Assembly: GCA_900105895.1 (NCBI GenBank)
Contig: FNSH01000001.1
Location: forward strand, 682,001 to 746,000
Origin: Atopobium minutum
GTDB lineage: Bacteria; Actinomycetota; Coriobacteriia; Coriobacteriales; Atopobiaceae
Direction of reading: 5' to 3'
Length of the DNA: 64,000 nucleotides
Positions 51,857 to 60,568 of this stretch are shown piece after piece. A program made the position numbers and the translations under genes. Below the pieces are notes generated by a model. It had not been told where the DNA came from. It searched no databases and worked only from the letters and a program-made list of their open reading frames with translations. Each line of letters begins with the position of its first letter. Position 1 is the stretch's first letter.

Positions 51857-52996
51857 TCACTTTTGTAAGTTTGGCAGGCCGATACAAACATCGGTCCACT
51901 CGCCTTGCAAGCTGGTAAGCGTTACGGTCTGACCCATTTTACAACACAACTGTGCCACTAAATACAGGCCGATACCGGTGCTACGCGCGTGTTTGCGACC
52001 ATTTTGACCCGTAAACCCACGGTCAAATACTCGGCTGATATCCTCTGGCGCAATGCCGCAACCGTTGTCCCATATGTGGAGATCTATGCGCTCATAGGCG
52101 GTATTGTCGTTGCATATACGTGCCGAGAAGCGCACGGTTGGTGCACACGTGCTGTTCTGCGCACCGGCGTCTTGCGCGCTGGCATCTTGCGTGCTGGCGC
52201 CTTGCGCGCTGGCACTTTGCGTAGCGGCTTCTTGCATGTCGGCACTTTGCGATTGCTCTTTACGATAACGCACGGCATTATCAATAAGCTGCCCAATAAT
52301 AAATACAAGCCACTTGGAATCACAGGCTACTTGTAAATCTTGTGCCACTACATCAGATGTGTCCACGTGCATGCCCGCTGCAATGAGGGTATGCATGCGG
52401 GATTTAATAGCCGTGTTTACCACCGTGGTAAGTGATGTCTGGCAAATGACATAGTCCTTCTCGACAGAGGTACTGCGTGCCAGATACAAAGCCTGCTCGG
52501 CAAGTTCCTCTGTACGCGACAGCTCTGCCTGCAAACCACGGGCATAAGACGTTGGTTCGTTTTGCAACATAAGCCGTGCCGCGGCAAGCGGCGTTTTAAT
52601 CTCATGCACCCAGGTCTCAATATAATCACGATATTGATTCATTTGCGCTTGAGCCTCTGCAGTTTGACGCTGCGACCCCAAAACAATGGTGCGCAATGCG
52701 TTATAAGCAAGTTCTCCCTCGTAAAAGTCTGGTCTTTCCAGCAGCTCAATTGCGGCATGGGCTGCAGGAACATCTTTGGTTTGCTGCGCAATGCGTTCAA
52801 GTGAGCGCAAAAAAGAAGCAACGCGCAGATAATTGACCGCCCCAGCAATGGCAAGCATCATAAGGACCAGCAGCATGCACAACAAGCAAAAGTCGAGGCT
52901 CATGCCAGCAACATATGCTAACAGCGCCGGTATAGCAGCTGCTAGCAAGCAGCACACCAATGATGACACATGAGATTTACCGTACGAAAAAAGCAT
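51857..52996 (-). CDS. Sensor histidine kinase, BceS/intramembrane type
   Basis: The 379-residue kinase has two hydrophobic segments near the N-terminus (about residues 12-32 and 36-58) with almost no loop between them, as in kinases that sense through a partner transporter. The H-box is ETWVHEIKTPLAAARLML (His at about residue 150), the N-box LIDNAVRYRKE, and the G-box IWDNGCGIAPEDISRVFDRG, TGIGLYLVAQL. Between N and G boxes is an insert of xAxxQ pentapeptide repeats (SASAQGASTQDASAQ and others). AGAGG lies 7 nt before ATG. It lies 19 nt after the response regulator gene. Confidence 0.92.
   Translation of the reverse strand: MLFSYGKSHVSSLVCCLLAAAIPALLAYVAGMSLDFCLLCMLLVLMMLAIAGAVNYLRVASFLRSLERIAQQTKDVPAAHAAIELLERPDFYEGELAYNALRTIVLGSQRQTAEAQAQMNQYRDYIETWVHEIKTPLAAARLMLQNEPTSYARGLQAELSRTEELAEQALYLARSTSVEKDYVICQTSLTTVVNTAIKSRMHTLIAAGMHVDTSDVVAQDLQVACDSKWLVFIIGQLIDNAVRYRKEQSQSADMQEAATQSASAQGASTQDASAQDAGAQNSTCAPTVRFSARICNDNTAYERIDLHIWDNGCGIAPEDISRVFDRGFTGQNGRKHARSTGIGLYLVAQLCCKMGQTVTLTSLQGEWTDVCIGLPNLQK
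52157..52251. repeat. 15-bp tandem repeats inside the histidine kinase gene
   Basis: TTGCG-type units recur every 15 nt at 52172, 52187, 52202, 52217, 52232 and 52247 on the plus strand. They encode the xAxxQ pentapeptides in the insert between the kinase N and G boxes, and always keep the frame. Confidence 0.85.
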
Positions 52997-53015
52997 AGCG
53001 CTGCCTCTATAGTTG

Positions 53016-53696
53016 CTATGACTGTGTTGCTATGGAATAACCCTGGCCGCGGTGAGTAACAATCAGCCCTCCCGCATCGACCTTATCCAGGGTGCGACGC
53101 AGGCGATTCATGTTAACCGTAAGGGTATTGTCGTCCACAAACTCATCGGAGTTCCAAAGCACTTCCATAATGGTCTCGCGCGACACAATAGCGCCCTTAC
53201 CCTGCAGCAACGTCTCTAAGATACGTAGCTCATTTTTGGTCAGCTCCACGCTTTTCTCGCCCATGGACACAAATGAGCGGGAAAGATCCAAGGTTATGCC
53301 CCCAAAACTGAGCGTCCGAGAGTTCGCGTTTGCAGACTGTGTTCGACGCATGATGGCATCTATATGGGCCAACAATATTTGCCCATTATAGGGCTTGGCG
53401 AGAAACCCGTCTGCCCCCAAGCTCATGCTCATAAGCTCATCCAGCTCCGAGGCCCTGCTGGTCAATACCATAGCAGGTACCGTAGACTTTTGACGCAGCT
53501 CCCGCAGCACATACTGCCCGTCCGTACCTGGAAGCCCCAGATCGAGCAAAACAATATCTGGTGAGGCAACAGAAACGTCTGCCACGATGGTTTCAAAACT
53601 GTTTGGGAGCACAACACGGTGACCGGCATTTTTAAGCAGTACACAAAGCTGCTCACGAACGGATGCATCATCCTCAACAACAAAAATACAAGCCAT
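53016..53696 (-). CDS. OmpR/PhoB-family response regulator
   Basis: The 226-residue protein has a receiver domain (IFVVEDDASVREQL; phospho-accepting Asp in IVLLDLGLPGTDG, residue about 50; Lys in FLAKPYN) and a C-terminal winged helix typical of the OmpR family (LTKNELRILETLLQGKG, VDDNTLTVNMNRLRRTLD). It works with the adjacent kinase. It starts 3 nt after the GT2 gene stop, so the glycosyltransferase, regulator and kinase genes are probably in one operon upstream of the Bce-like ABC genes. Ribosome site weak (AGG). Confidence 0.92.
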   Translation of the reverse strand: MACIFVVEDDASVREQLCVLLKNAGHRVVLPNSFETIVADVSVASPDIVLLDLGLPGTDGQYVLRELRQKSTVPAMVLTSRASELDELMSMSLGADGFLAKPYNGQILLAHIDAIMRRTQSANANSRTLSFGGITLDLSRSFVSMGEKSVELTKNELRILETLLQGKGAIVSRETIMEVLWNSDEFVDDNTLTVNMNRLRRTLDKVDAGGLIVTHRGQGYSIATQS

Positions 53697-53699
53697 ATA

Positions 53700-54773
53700 C
53701 TACCTATGAGCCTTAAGCGTCGCAAAGATACGGGTATTGTGACGTTTTACCAATGAAATAAACGAGCCTTCGATATAGGCCTGAACTGCATTTTTTTGCA
53801 TAATGGGCTTTATAAGCGTACGCATAACCCGTGAGCGAGGCTGAGCAACACGTGCTGCTTCTTGCGCCTGCGGCGTACTGATCATCTGCCGGATGGCTTC
53901 CACTTTTTGAGTGCGCGTTAGGTGTGCCGCGGGATTGCACACGTTTTCTATGCAGCCAATAAGACGTTCAACGTAGCGGCGCATAACCATTTCTTTACTC
54001 GCGGCATCTTCTGATAGACCCCAATGCTCAAGCAAATCCAGCATCCAGCCATGCTCTTCTTCGCGTTTCTCGTACATCTGGGGGCGCCACCGTGCTGTTT
54101 CTGACTCCGTGCGCGAGCGAATAAAGTGATAGTAGGCTTTTTCCGTTACGACCACCTTATCTATATCACGGATATAGTCCAGCACGTAGGGAAAATCATC
54201 CCAAAACGTAGGCCTAAAGCGCAGGTTCATCTCTTCAATGCGCGCGCGCAAAAACAGCTTATTCCACGGCGTATAGAGTAGGTTCTCATCGAATAGCTTA
54301 TAGGCCTGGGCCCTAAAATCTTCCTGTGTTGTATACACACAAGACGGCTGAGACTTAAGCTCACTGAGGTGCTCGTTACTATTTTTGGCATAAAAGGTAT
54401 CAATATAAAACCCAGCTACAACCAGCTGTGCACTCTGCTCATCTGCTAAGGCCACCATCTCTTCGAGCATGGACGGTTCTGCCCAGTCATCCGCATCCAT
54501 AAAGTACACGTACTGACCACGCGCATGATCCAGCGCCAAATTGCGCGCCGCCGGAGCTCCGCCATTAGGAGTGTGAAAGACATCAATACGAACGTCCTTC
54601 TCGGCCATACGGTCACAAATATCCCCAGAGCGATCCTGTGAGCCATCATCAATCACCAATAGCTCAAAATCGCTCATAGTCTGGGCTTGCAAGCTCTCTA
54701 TTGCACGACCAACATACGCCGCAACGTTATACACGGGCATAATTACCGAGACTTTTGGATTATTGCGAGCCAT
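53700..54773 (-). CDS. Family 2 glycosyltransferase
   Basis: The 357-residue enzyme has the GT-A start VSVIMPVYNVAAYVGRAIESL, LVIDDGSQDRSGDICD, the DXD-type YFMDADDWAEPSMLEEMV, and a WDDFPYVLDYI acceptor-side region. Such enzymes add sugars to wall or surface polymers; specific sugar unknown. I use ATG 54773, which follows GGGGG. It lies immediately upstream of the response regulator gene (3 nt), so the envelope stress module may control it. Confidence 0.9.
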   Translation of the reverse strand: MARNNPKVSVIMPVYNVAAYVGRAIESLQAQTMSDFELLVIDDGSQDRSGDICDRMAEKDVRIDVFHTPNGGAPAARNLALDHARGQYVYFMDADDWAEPSMLEEMVALADEQSAQLVVAGFYIDTFYAKNSNEHLSELKSQPSCVYTTQEDFRAQAYKLFDENLLYTPWNKLFLRARIEEMNLRFRPTFWDDFPYVLDYIRDIDKVVVTEKAYYHFIRSRTESETARWRPQMYEKREEEHGWMLDLLEHWGLSEDAASKEMVMRRYVERLIGCIENVCNPAAHLTRTQKVEAIRQMISTPQAQEAARVAQPRSRVMRTLIKPIMQKNAVQAYIEGSFISLVKRHNTRIFATLKAHR

Positions 54774-54967
54774 AAAACCCCCGGCTTCTGTCACGTTTTT
54801 ACAACCAATCTGCCACATCATTATGACAATAGTTTACCTGTAGCTTGATGCATCACGAGAACCCAACAGTTGAGGAACGAGAAAAGCATGAGTTGGTTGG
54901 TTTGCTGAATGGCCGGCTGATTGCTTGGCGCCCTGCCATTCAGCTATCCTACTGGCTTGCCACCCTA

Positions 54968-55723
54968 CTACTTTTCCACCAAGGTGCCGATGGTTAATCC
55001 CAACTGCTCAGGATCAACTACCGTTTGGGTTGCACCATCCGTCCCAGCAACACTGGTGCAGGGAGCATCTACTATGGCCAGATTTTTTCTCCCAATGCCA
55101 TGGGCAGTCTCTGCAAGATTAAGCAAGTCGGGCGCCGACATATCTGTATGGAGCAAACCGAGCAAATCCTTTGCTTGTCTCGCAAGCTGCGTAGCGCCAA
55201 CACTGGAAAGCCCTAGCACTTTTTCCCAGCCCTGCGAGTCCACCACCATAACGTGCGAGATCTGTACCCCTGTTGCCCCAGAAACCACACCTATGCTGCC
55301 CCGAGACTGCTGCTTGCTAAACACCTCAGCCAGTGTTGTTTGCGCACCATCCAAGCTGACCACCATGTCTGTGGGCAAGCTCACTATATAGCCTTTACCT
55401 GCACTTTGATCAAGACTCAGCAGCTTAACAGAGCTCAGAGTCGATTCGTCATTATCAGCATGAATAAACACCAGCACCGTGGTAACGGCATGATCTGAAA
55501 GCTGCGTGTTGCCGGTAGCAATATTTTTGCCGCCATCTTTTTTGATGGATCCCGATAAGTCCGTATCGCCCAAATTTGAATTTTTCTGTGCAAGATTCCA
55601 CAGAGCAAAGATACCAATACCAAGCACAAGCGCTAAAGCGGCCAGTATGACCAGCGCATTGCGTGTTTTATGCGCGCCCGGTGCCGAAACATCACTTCGT
55701 TCATACCGCTTACGCTGTTTCAT
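54968..55723 (-). CDS. LytR-CpsA-Psr (LCP)-like protein, degenerate
   Basis: The 251-residue protein has a basic N-terminal tail, one hydrophobic segment (ALVILAALALVLGIGIFALW, about residues 21-40) and an extracellular region similar to LCP phosphotransferases, which attach teichoic acids or capsule to peptidoglycan. It has the SLPTDMVVSL stretch where typical LCP proteins show SIPRDT with catalytic Arg and Asp, and TGVQISHVMVVDSQGW near the IDHYV motif. The Arg is missing and the domain is short, so it may be inactive or a partner. AAAGG before ATG 55723. It lies after truA on the same strand. Confidence 0.7.
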   Translation of the reverse strand: MKQRKRYERSDVSAPGAHKTRNALVILAALALVLGIGIFALWNLAQKNSNLGDTDLSGSIKKDGGKNIATGNTQLSDHAVTTVLVFIHADNDESTLSSVKLLSLDQSAGKGYIVSLPTDMVVSLDGAQTTLAEVFSKQQSRGSIGVVSGATGVQISHVMVVDSQGWEKVLGLSSVGATQLARQAKDLLGLLHTDMSAPDLLNLAETAHGIGRKNLAIVDAPCTSVAGTDGATQTVVDPEQLGLTIGTLVEK

Positions 55724-55748
55724 GCCCAACCTTTCCTCAGTCTTTCTC

Positions 55749-56558
55749 TTATAGCCAGGGCTCAAATGAATCCGTAGGATAGTGGACTGCGGTAAATACC
55801 AGGCCCTTTGCTGGAGCACACTGACCTGCCGCACGCCTATCGCACTGTGCCAACACCTCGCGGATCCAGCGTTCCTCTTTACGACCGCAGCCTACCTCAA
55901 CCAGACTGCCCACAATCGTACGCACCATGGAGTGCAAAAAAGCATTGCCCGTAATATCCACCGCAATGAGCTGCTCGCCCGCCTCCTCAATGCGAGACAC
56001 GCCTACCGACAAAACCCGGCGCTGTGTTGGCTTGTCTACCGCAGAGGCCGCCTTACAAAAACTCTTAAAATCGTGCTCCCCTACCAGCGCTTGAGCCGCC
56101 CGATTCATGGCCTTAACGTCTGGCTGAGTGCGCAGCCACCACGCATGATCCCATGCCATAACCGGCCTTGTCCAGCCGTCTGCAATACGATAGCGATAGC
56201 TGCGAGCTTCTGCGTCAAAGCGTGCCGAGAAACCCGCACGTGCCTTATATACTTCGGATACGGAGATGTCATCTCCCACCAGGGCATTAAGCGCCCGCTT
56301 GATAACCGGGCCACTGAGGCTCAACTCATGCTCATACACGGGCAAACTCACATGCTGCGCTAACGCATGCACACCCGCATCCGTGCGCCCTGCACAGGTA
56401 ATCTCTACGGGTCTATGCAGGTACACAGACAGTGCACGACTCAGCTCTCCAGCTACGGTGCGCACATCACCCGGCTGGGCTGCAAAACCAGAAAAGCCCG
56501 CACCACGATACCCCAGTTTGAGTACCATAGTTGCCTCATGTTCTTGCACTGCTTGCAT
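55749..56558 (-). CDS. truA: tRNA pseudouridine synthase TruA
   Basis: It makes pseudouridine at positions 38-40 of tRNA anticodon arms. The 269 residues have the family start VLKLGYRGAGFSGFAAQPG, the catalytic Asp in ITCAGRTDAGVHALAQHV (around residue 60), FDAEARSYRYRI, and the C-terminal ITGNAFLHSMVRTIVGSLVEVG. GAGGA lies 7 nt before ATG 56558; a start at the tenth codon later is possible. It follows ecfT by 24 nt, in the conserved rplQ-ecfA-ecfT-truA order. Confidence 0.94.
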   Translation of the reverse strand: MQAVQEHEATMVLKLGYRGAGFSGFAAQPGDVRTVAGELSRALSVYLHRPVEITCAGRTDAGVHALAQHVSLPVYEHELSLSGPVIKRALNALVGDDISVSEVYKARAGFSARFDAEARSYRYRIADGWTRPVMAWDHAWWLRTQPDVKAMNRAAQALVGEHDFKSFCKAASAVDKPTQRRVLSVGVSRIEEAGEQLIAVDITGNAFLHSMVRTIVGSLVEVGCGRKEERWIREVLAQCDRRAAGQCAPAKGLVFTAVHYPTDSFEPWL

Positions 56559-56582
56559 TACCCGTCCTCTGTTGTACGTTTG

Positions 56583-57368
56583 TTACATCATACAGGCAAG
56601 TACGCTTGTCAATGTAACCACCACAAACAGCGCAACATCGCGACCATCCAATGGCTTTGGTTCATGCCTTCTTACCGCACTGGCATAACAGCGATCCTGC
56701 ATGGAAATGGCAAGCTCATCCGCCTTATAAAACAAGCCAACCACCACGGGCACCAATACAGAAAGCCATTTTTCCAGCCGCTGCGCAATGCTGCCTGTAT
56801 TAAACCGGACACCGCGCACTTTTTGCGCCAGCATGATCCGATGATATTCTTCGGCACACAGCGGCATAAAGCGCAGTGCAAGCGATAAAACCATGGTGAT
56901 GTCGCCCACAGGTAGCCCGAAGCGCGCGAGGGGCTGGATAGCTCTTCCACACGCTTCTGCTAGCTGTAAAGCAGTAGTTGTTGTGGCTATAACCAAGAAA
57001 AACCCAAGTAAGATATACACTCGCGCCAACGCTTGAGCACTGCGTGCAAGCCCCGCTGTTGCCAGGCCAACTGGCCCCACCAGCACAAGCGTACCCGTTC
57101 CATCCAAAACAAGCCCATTTACCAGCAAGCTTACTGCAGTGATAAGGGCCAGGGGTTGAGCTGCCTGCCGCAAGCTACTAAGACTGGCATGTGAAACCAC
57201 GAGCGCACCAAGCAACAATCCCGCAAGACACGCCAATCCTGCTCCCGAGTGAACCATCAGGCTTGCCACGAGCAGCACGATCAGGGACAGGACCTTTATG
57301 CGGGCATCAAGGGCATGGAGCCAGCTTTGTTGAGGGCTGTAGGAGCCAAATGGTATCGTCGGTTTCAT
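56583..57368 (-). CDS. ecfT: ECF transporter transmembrane component EcfT (general module)
   Basis: The 261-residue protein has the family N-terminal IPFGSYSPQQSWLHALDARIK and about five hydrophobic segments. Coupling motifs are QKVRGVRFNTGS (about residue 190) and the ISMQDRCYASAVRR region (about 225). ATG 57368 overlaps the ATPase stop as ATGA, so they are translationally coupled. It has no S component next to it, as usual for modules shared by several vitamin carriers. Confidence 0.9.
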   Translation of the reverse strand: MKPTIPFGSYSPQQSWLHALDARIKVLSLIVLLVASLMVHSGAGLACLAGLLLGALVVSHASLSSLRQAAQPLALITAVSLLVNGLVLDGTGTLVLVGPVGLATAGLARSAQALARVYILLGFFLVIATTTTALQLAEACGRAIQPLARFGLPVGDITMVLSLALRFMPLCAEEYHRIMLAQKVRGVRFNTGSIAQRLEKWLSVLVPVVVGLFYKADELAISMQDRCYASAVRRHEPKPLDGRDVALFVVVTLTSVLACMM

Positions 57369-58933
57369 GAGCGCCTGCCCAAACAGGATTGCGCTTCTCG
57401 GTCTTCTAAAATCCCCGCCTCTGCCAGTGCTGTCCTTGCCTTGTGTGAGGCGCCCGACCACGCAATACGTCCCTTATTCAGCAGTGTTATAGCATTAGCC
57501 TGATCCAGCCATTCTTCAAGGTCATGCGTTATCACAAGAACGGTACGGCCTGCTTGGCACAGCGAGGCCACTAGGGCATGAAACTCTGCTCGCCCTTGCG
57601 CATCAAGGCCAGCTGTAGGCTCATCAAAGATGCATACCTTCGTCTGCAGTGCAATAATGCCCGCAAGCGCCACACGCCGAGCCTGCCCACCCGATAAACT
57701 AAGCGGATTGTGCTCATGCCATTGTGGTTCTATACCCAATAGCTGCAGCGCCTCAACAGCACGATCACGCGCTTGTTCCTCTGACGCACCGTGCTGCAGC
57801 GGTCCAAACATAACGTCTTCCAGCACGGTATCGCAAAACAACTGATCTGCCGTACGCTGAAACGCTAAGCCTACATCTCCAGGGCGTACCTTGGCTTCCT
57901 CACAGACAACCCACCCAGCATGAGGGCTAATCAGACCCGATAGCACTCGCGCAAGGGTAGACTTACCTGCACCTGATTTACCAGCAATAATGTGCAGCTC
58001 TCCCCTGCCTGCCTCAAGCGAAACATCATGCAAGATGGCATCGATACACAGCTGTGATGCCTGAAGCACCTGCCTCTGAGAGGCTCCTTGCCCCTCTCGT
58101 GCGCCTTGTGCGCTTTGCTTGCCTTGTCTGCCTTGCTCGCTTGGCTTATCGCTAGCCGCATGCTGAGCCTTAGGGGTGCCAACAAAGAACCGAGAGCCGC
58201 AGCCAGCCCAGGCAGGTGTACCCACCAAGCATGAGCGCTCTAACAACTTTGGTGAGCTCAAAAACTCTTCTGTTGCTCCTTGCCAACTTATGCAGCCGTG
58301 CTCCAACAGGACAATCTTATCGGCATGTTTTACGTCCTGTGCATAATGGGTTACCTCAGCCACAGCCATGCCGTCATGTGCCAGACCATCAACGATCTGA
58401 CGTATACGCTGCCGAGAACCCCAGTCAAGATATGAGGTAATTTCATCGAGCAGGATATAGTCTGGCCTCATAGCTAAAACGCCAGCAAGCGCAAGCCGCT
58501 GCTGCTCACCGCCAGAAAGACTATGCGTGCTTCTTTGTTCAAAGCCGGATAGGCCAACGAGCTCCAATGCCTCTTTACAACGCGCGTCTCTTTCGGACGC
58601 GGACAACCCGAGGTTTTGGGGGCCAAAAGCAACTTCATCGTACACCAGAGAAGCCACAATCTGCACGGTAGGATCTTGCTTTACCATGCCAACGCGCCTG
58701 TGGACTTCTTCCGCAGATAGAGCTTCAAGCTCCTGCCCATCAAGCACGACACTGCCAGAACTTGACAGCAACGTTTTATTAGCCAAGCGCAGCAGCGTAG
58801 ATTTGCCAGAGCCATTTGCTCCAACAATGCATACGTGTTCCCCCGGCGCTACCGATAGTGAGAGGGCACGTAAAGCAGCAGAGCTCGTATCACTACGAGG
58901 ATATGCATAGTTCACTGATTTAAACTCGATCAC
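57365..58933 (-). CDS. ECF transporter fused two-domain ATPase (general module)
   Basis: The 522-residue protein, again with both ATPases in one chain, has domain 1 Walker A GANGSGKST (38-46), signature SLSGGEQQRLALAG and Walker B ILLDEITSYLD; domain 2 has GKSGAGKST, LSLSGGQARRVALAG and CIFDEPTAGLD. A Gln/Gly/Ala-rich linker of about 35 residues joins them (QGRQGKQSAQGAREGQGAS). In Firmicutes this position normally holds two genes, ecfA1 and ecfA2. GTG 58933 is preceded by GAGGAGGG. It follows rplQ after 71 nt, which contain a hairpin. Confidence 0.92.
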   Translation of the reverse strand: MIEFKSVNYAYPRSDTSSAALRALSLSVAPGEHVCIVGANGSGKSTLLRLANKTLLSSSGSVVLDGQELEALSAEEVHRRVGMVKQDPTVQIVASLVYDEVAFGPQNLGLSASERDARCKEALELVGLSGFEQRSTHSLSGGEQQRLALAGVLAMRPDYILLDEITSYLDWGSRQRIRQIVDGLAHDGMAVAEVTHYAQDVKHADKIVLLEHGCISWQGATEEFLSSPKLLERSCLVGTPAWAGCGSRFFVGTPKAQHAASDKPSEQGRQGKQSAQGAREGQGASQRQVLQASQLCIDAILHDVSLEAGRGELHIIAGKSGAGKSTLARVLSGLISPHAGWVVCEEAKVRPGDVGLAFQRTADQLFCDTVLEDVMFGPLQHGASEEQARDRAVEALQLLGIEPQWHEHNPLSLSGGQARRVALAGIIALQTKVCIFDEPTAGLDAQGRAEFHALVASLCQAGRTVLVITHDLEEWLDQANAITLLNKGRIAWSGASHKARTALAEAGILEDREAQSCLGRRS

Positions 58934-58950
58934 GTGCCCTCCTCTCCTTA

Positions 58951-58984
58951 CATAAGAAAAGAGGCCCACCTGAGTGGACCTCTT
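58951..58984 (-). terminator. Attenuator-type hairpin between rplQ and the ECF genes
   Basis: AAGAGGTCCAC pairs with GTGGGCCTCTT on the minus strand (11 bp, one U-G pair), followed by TTCTTATG. The pairing is complete only in RNA read from the minus strand, where the odd pair is U-G; the plus strand would have C-A. It lies within 70 nt upstream of the ATPase start. Confidence 0.65.
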
Positions 58985-59004
58985 ATCAATGCATTAGCTA
59001 TAAG

Positions 59005-59568
59005 CTACTCAGCGTCAGCAGCCTCAGTAGCCTCTGTCTCAGAAGCCTCTACCTCGGTGGTCTCAGTCTCAGAAGTTTCTGCCTCAACAGCCTCATCCTT
59101 GGTGGCGTCTGCCTCAGGCTCTGCTGCAGGCTCCTCTACCTTTTTCACAGGCTGAGCAACCTTCTTTACGCTTGCTGCAGGCTTTGCAGCCTTCTTGGAA
59201 GCTACAGGCTCGTTCACAAGCTCAATGATAACAACCTCAGCGTTGTCACCCTTGCGAGCGCCCAGCTTCATAATGCGGGTGTAACCACCATTGCGGTCTG
59301 CCCACAAGCCCTGAGCTGCCTTATCAAAGACCTCAGAAACCAGAGCTGCATCACCAATTTTAGCAATGGCATTACGGCGAGCAGCAAGGTCGCCTCTCTT
59401 AGCCCAGGTAATTACGCGATCAACATCAGGGCGAATAGCCTTGGCGCGCTCCTGTGTAGTCTTAATGCGGTCATTAGCCAGCAAAGCGCAAACCAGGCTC
59501 TTCTTAATGGCCTTGGTGTGGCTTGCGTTGGTACCAAGCTTCATGCCGCGCTTTTTGTTGTGCCTCAT
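59005..59568 (-). CDS. rplQ: 50S ribosomal protein L17 with acidic C-terminal tail
   Basis: The first 120 residues are standard L17 (MRHNKKRGMKLGTNASHTKA start, then KRGDLAARRNAIAKI, GGYTRIMKLGARKGDNAEV). The rest, about residue 125 to 187, is an Ala/Glu/Thr/Lys-rich tail with repeated SETET and EATE units, ending TEAADAE. Long acidic L17 tails occur in some actinobacteria. It is the last ribosomal gene of the alpha operon, 35 nt after rpoA. Confidence 0.95.
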   Translation of the reverse strand: MRHNKKRGMKLGTNASHTKAIKKSLVCALLANDRIKTTQERAKAIRPDVDRVITWAKRGDLAARRNAIAKIGDAALVSEVFDKAAQGLWADRNGGYTRIMKLGARKGDNAEVVIIELVNEPVASKKAAKPAASVKKVAQPVKKVEEPAAEPEADATKDEAVEAETSETETTEVEASETEATEAADAE

Positions 59569-59603
59569 TCTTACTACTCCTCTAAGCGTGTAAGTGGCGG
59601 GGT

Positions 59604-60545
59604 TTAAGCTTTAAGGCCAAGACCCATCGATTCGAGCTTATCCTTAACCTCTTCGATGGACTTGACGCCGAAGTTACGGATGTTGAGAAGATCGTTCTCG
59701 GAGAACTCAACAAGCTGACGTACAGAATGAATTGCTGCACGCTTGAGGCAGTTATAAGAACGTACGGAAAGATCCAAGTCCTCAATCTGCTTATCAAGAT
59801 CGCTGTTGTCGTCCGTCTCTTCGGCTGCAAAGATGGACTGCTCTTCGGGCTCCTCGGTCTGCTCAGCAAGAGCCATAAAGGCGCTCATATGCTGATTGAT
59901 AATGTTAGAGGCCTCAACAACAGCATCGCGAGGTGCGATGGAGCCATCGGTCTCTACCTCGAGGATAAGACGATCGTAGTCCGTGTGCTGGCCAACGCGG
60001 CAAGGCTCTACAGCCTTAGCGCAGCGACGCACAGGAGAGAAACGAGAATCAATGTGAATGATGCCGATAGGATCGGAATCACGCTTGTTGTCCTCGCCAC
60101 TCACGTAACCACGGCCAGTGCCAATGCGCAAAGACATTGACAGGTGAGCACCCTCGCCAAGGTGGCAAATCACGTGCTCAGGGTTGATAAGATTAAACTC
60201 TGCTGGTACAGAGAAATCGCCACCGGTAACTGTTGCAGGACCATCAATGTTAATGGATGCCTCAGCCTCATCGCCTGTTCCCATTGCCTGGAAGACAAGC
60301 TCTTTTACGTTCAAAACGATATCGGTAACGTCTTCATAGGCGCCCTCTACCGAAGTGAACTCATGCTGAACGCCATCAATCCTGATTGCCTCAACAGCCG
60401 CACCTTCCAGTGAGGAAAGAAGAACGCGACGCAGGGAGTTACCCAAGGTGTCACCATAACCACGCTCCAAAGGCTCAACAATGACGCGTGAAATGGTGTC
60501 GCTAATCTCCTCAACAGAGACGGTAGGGCGGATGAATTCGGACAT
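59604..60545 (-). CDS. rpoA: DNA-directed RNA polymerase alpha subunit
   Basis: The 313-residue alpha subunit assembles the polymerase. It has an N-terminal dimerisation domain (RPTVSVEEISDT start, FIVEPLERGYGDTLGNSLRR-type segment, VEGAYEDVTDIVLNVKEL) and a C-terminal domain that binds upstream DNA and activators (SVRSYNCLKRAAIHSVRQLV, LLNIRNFGVKSIEEVKDKL, GLGLKA). GGAGG lies 5 nt before ATG 60545. It lies between rpsD and rplQ as in most bacteria. Confidence 0.97.
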   Translation of the reverse strand: MSEFIRPTVSVEEISDTISRVIVEPLERGYGDTLGNSLRRVLLSSLEGAAVEAIRIDGVQHEFTSVEGAYEDVTDIVLNVKELVFQAMGTGDEAEASINIDGPATVTGGDFSVPAEFNLINPEHVICHLGEGAHLSMSLRIGTGRGYVSGEDNKRDSDPIGIIHIDSRFSPVRRCAKAVEPCRVGQHTDYDRLILEVETDGSIAPRDAVVEASNIINQHMSAFMALAEQTEEPEEQSIFAAEETDDNSDLDKQIEDLDLSVRSYNCLKRAAIHSVRQLVEFSENDLLNIRNFGVKSIEEVKDKLESMGLGLKA

Positions 60546-60568
60546 GTATACCTCCAACCAGAGCTGGA

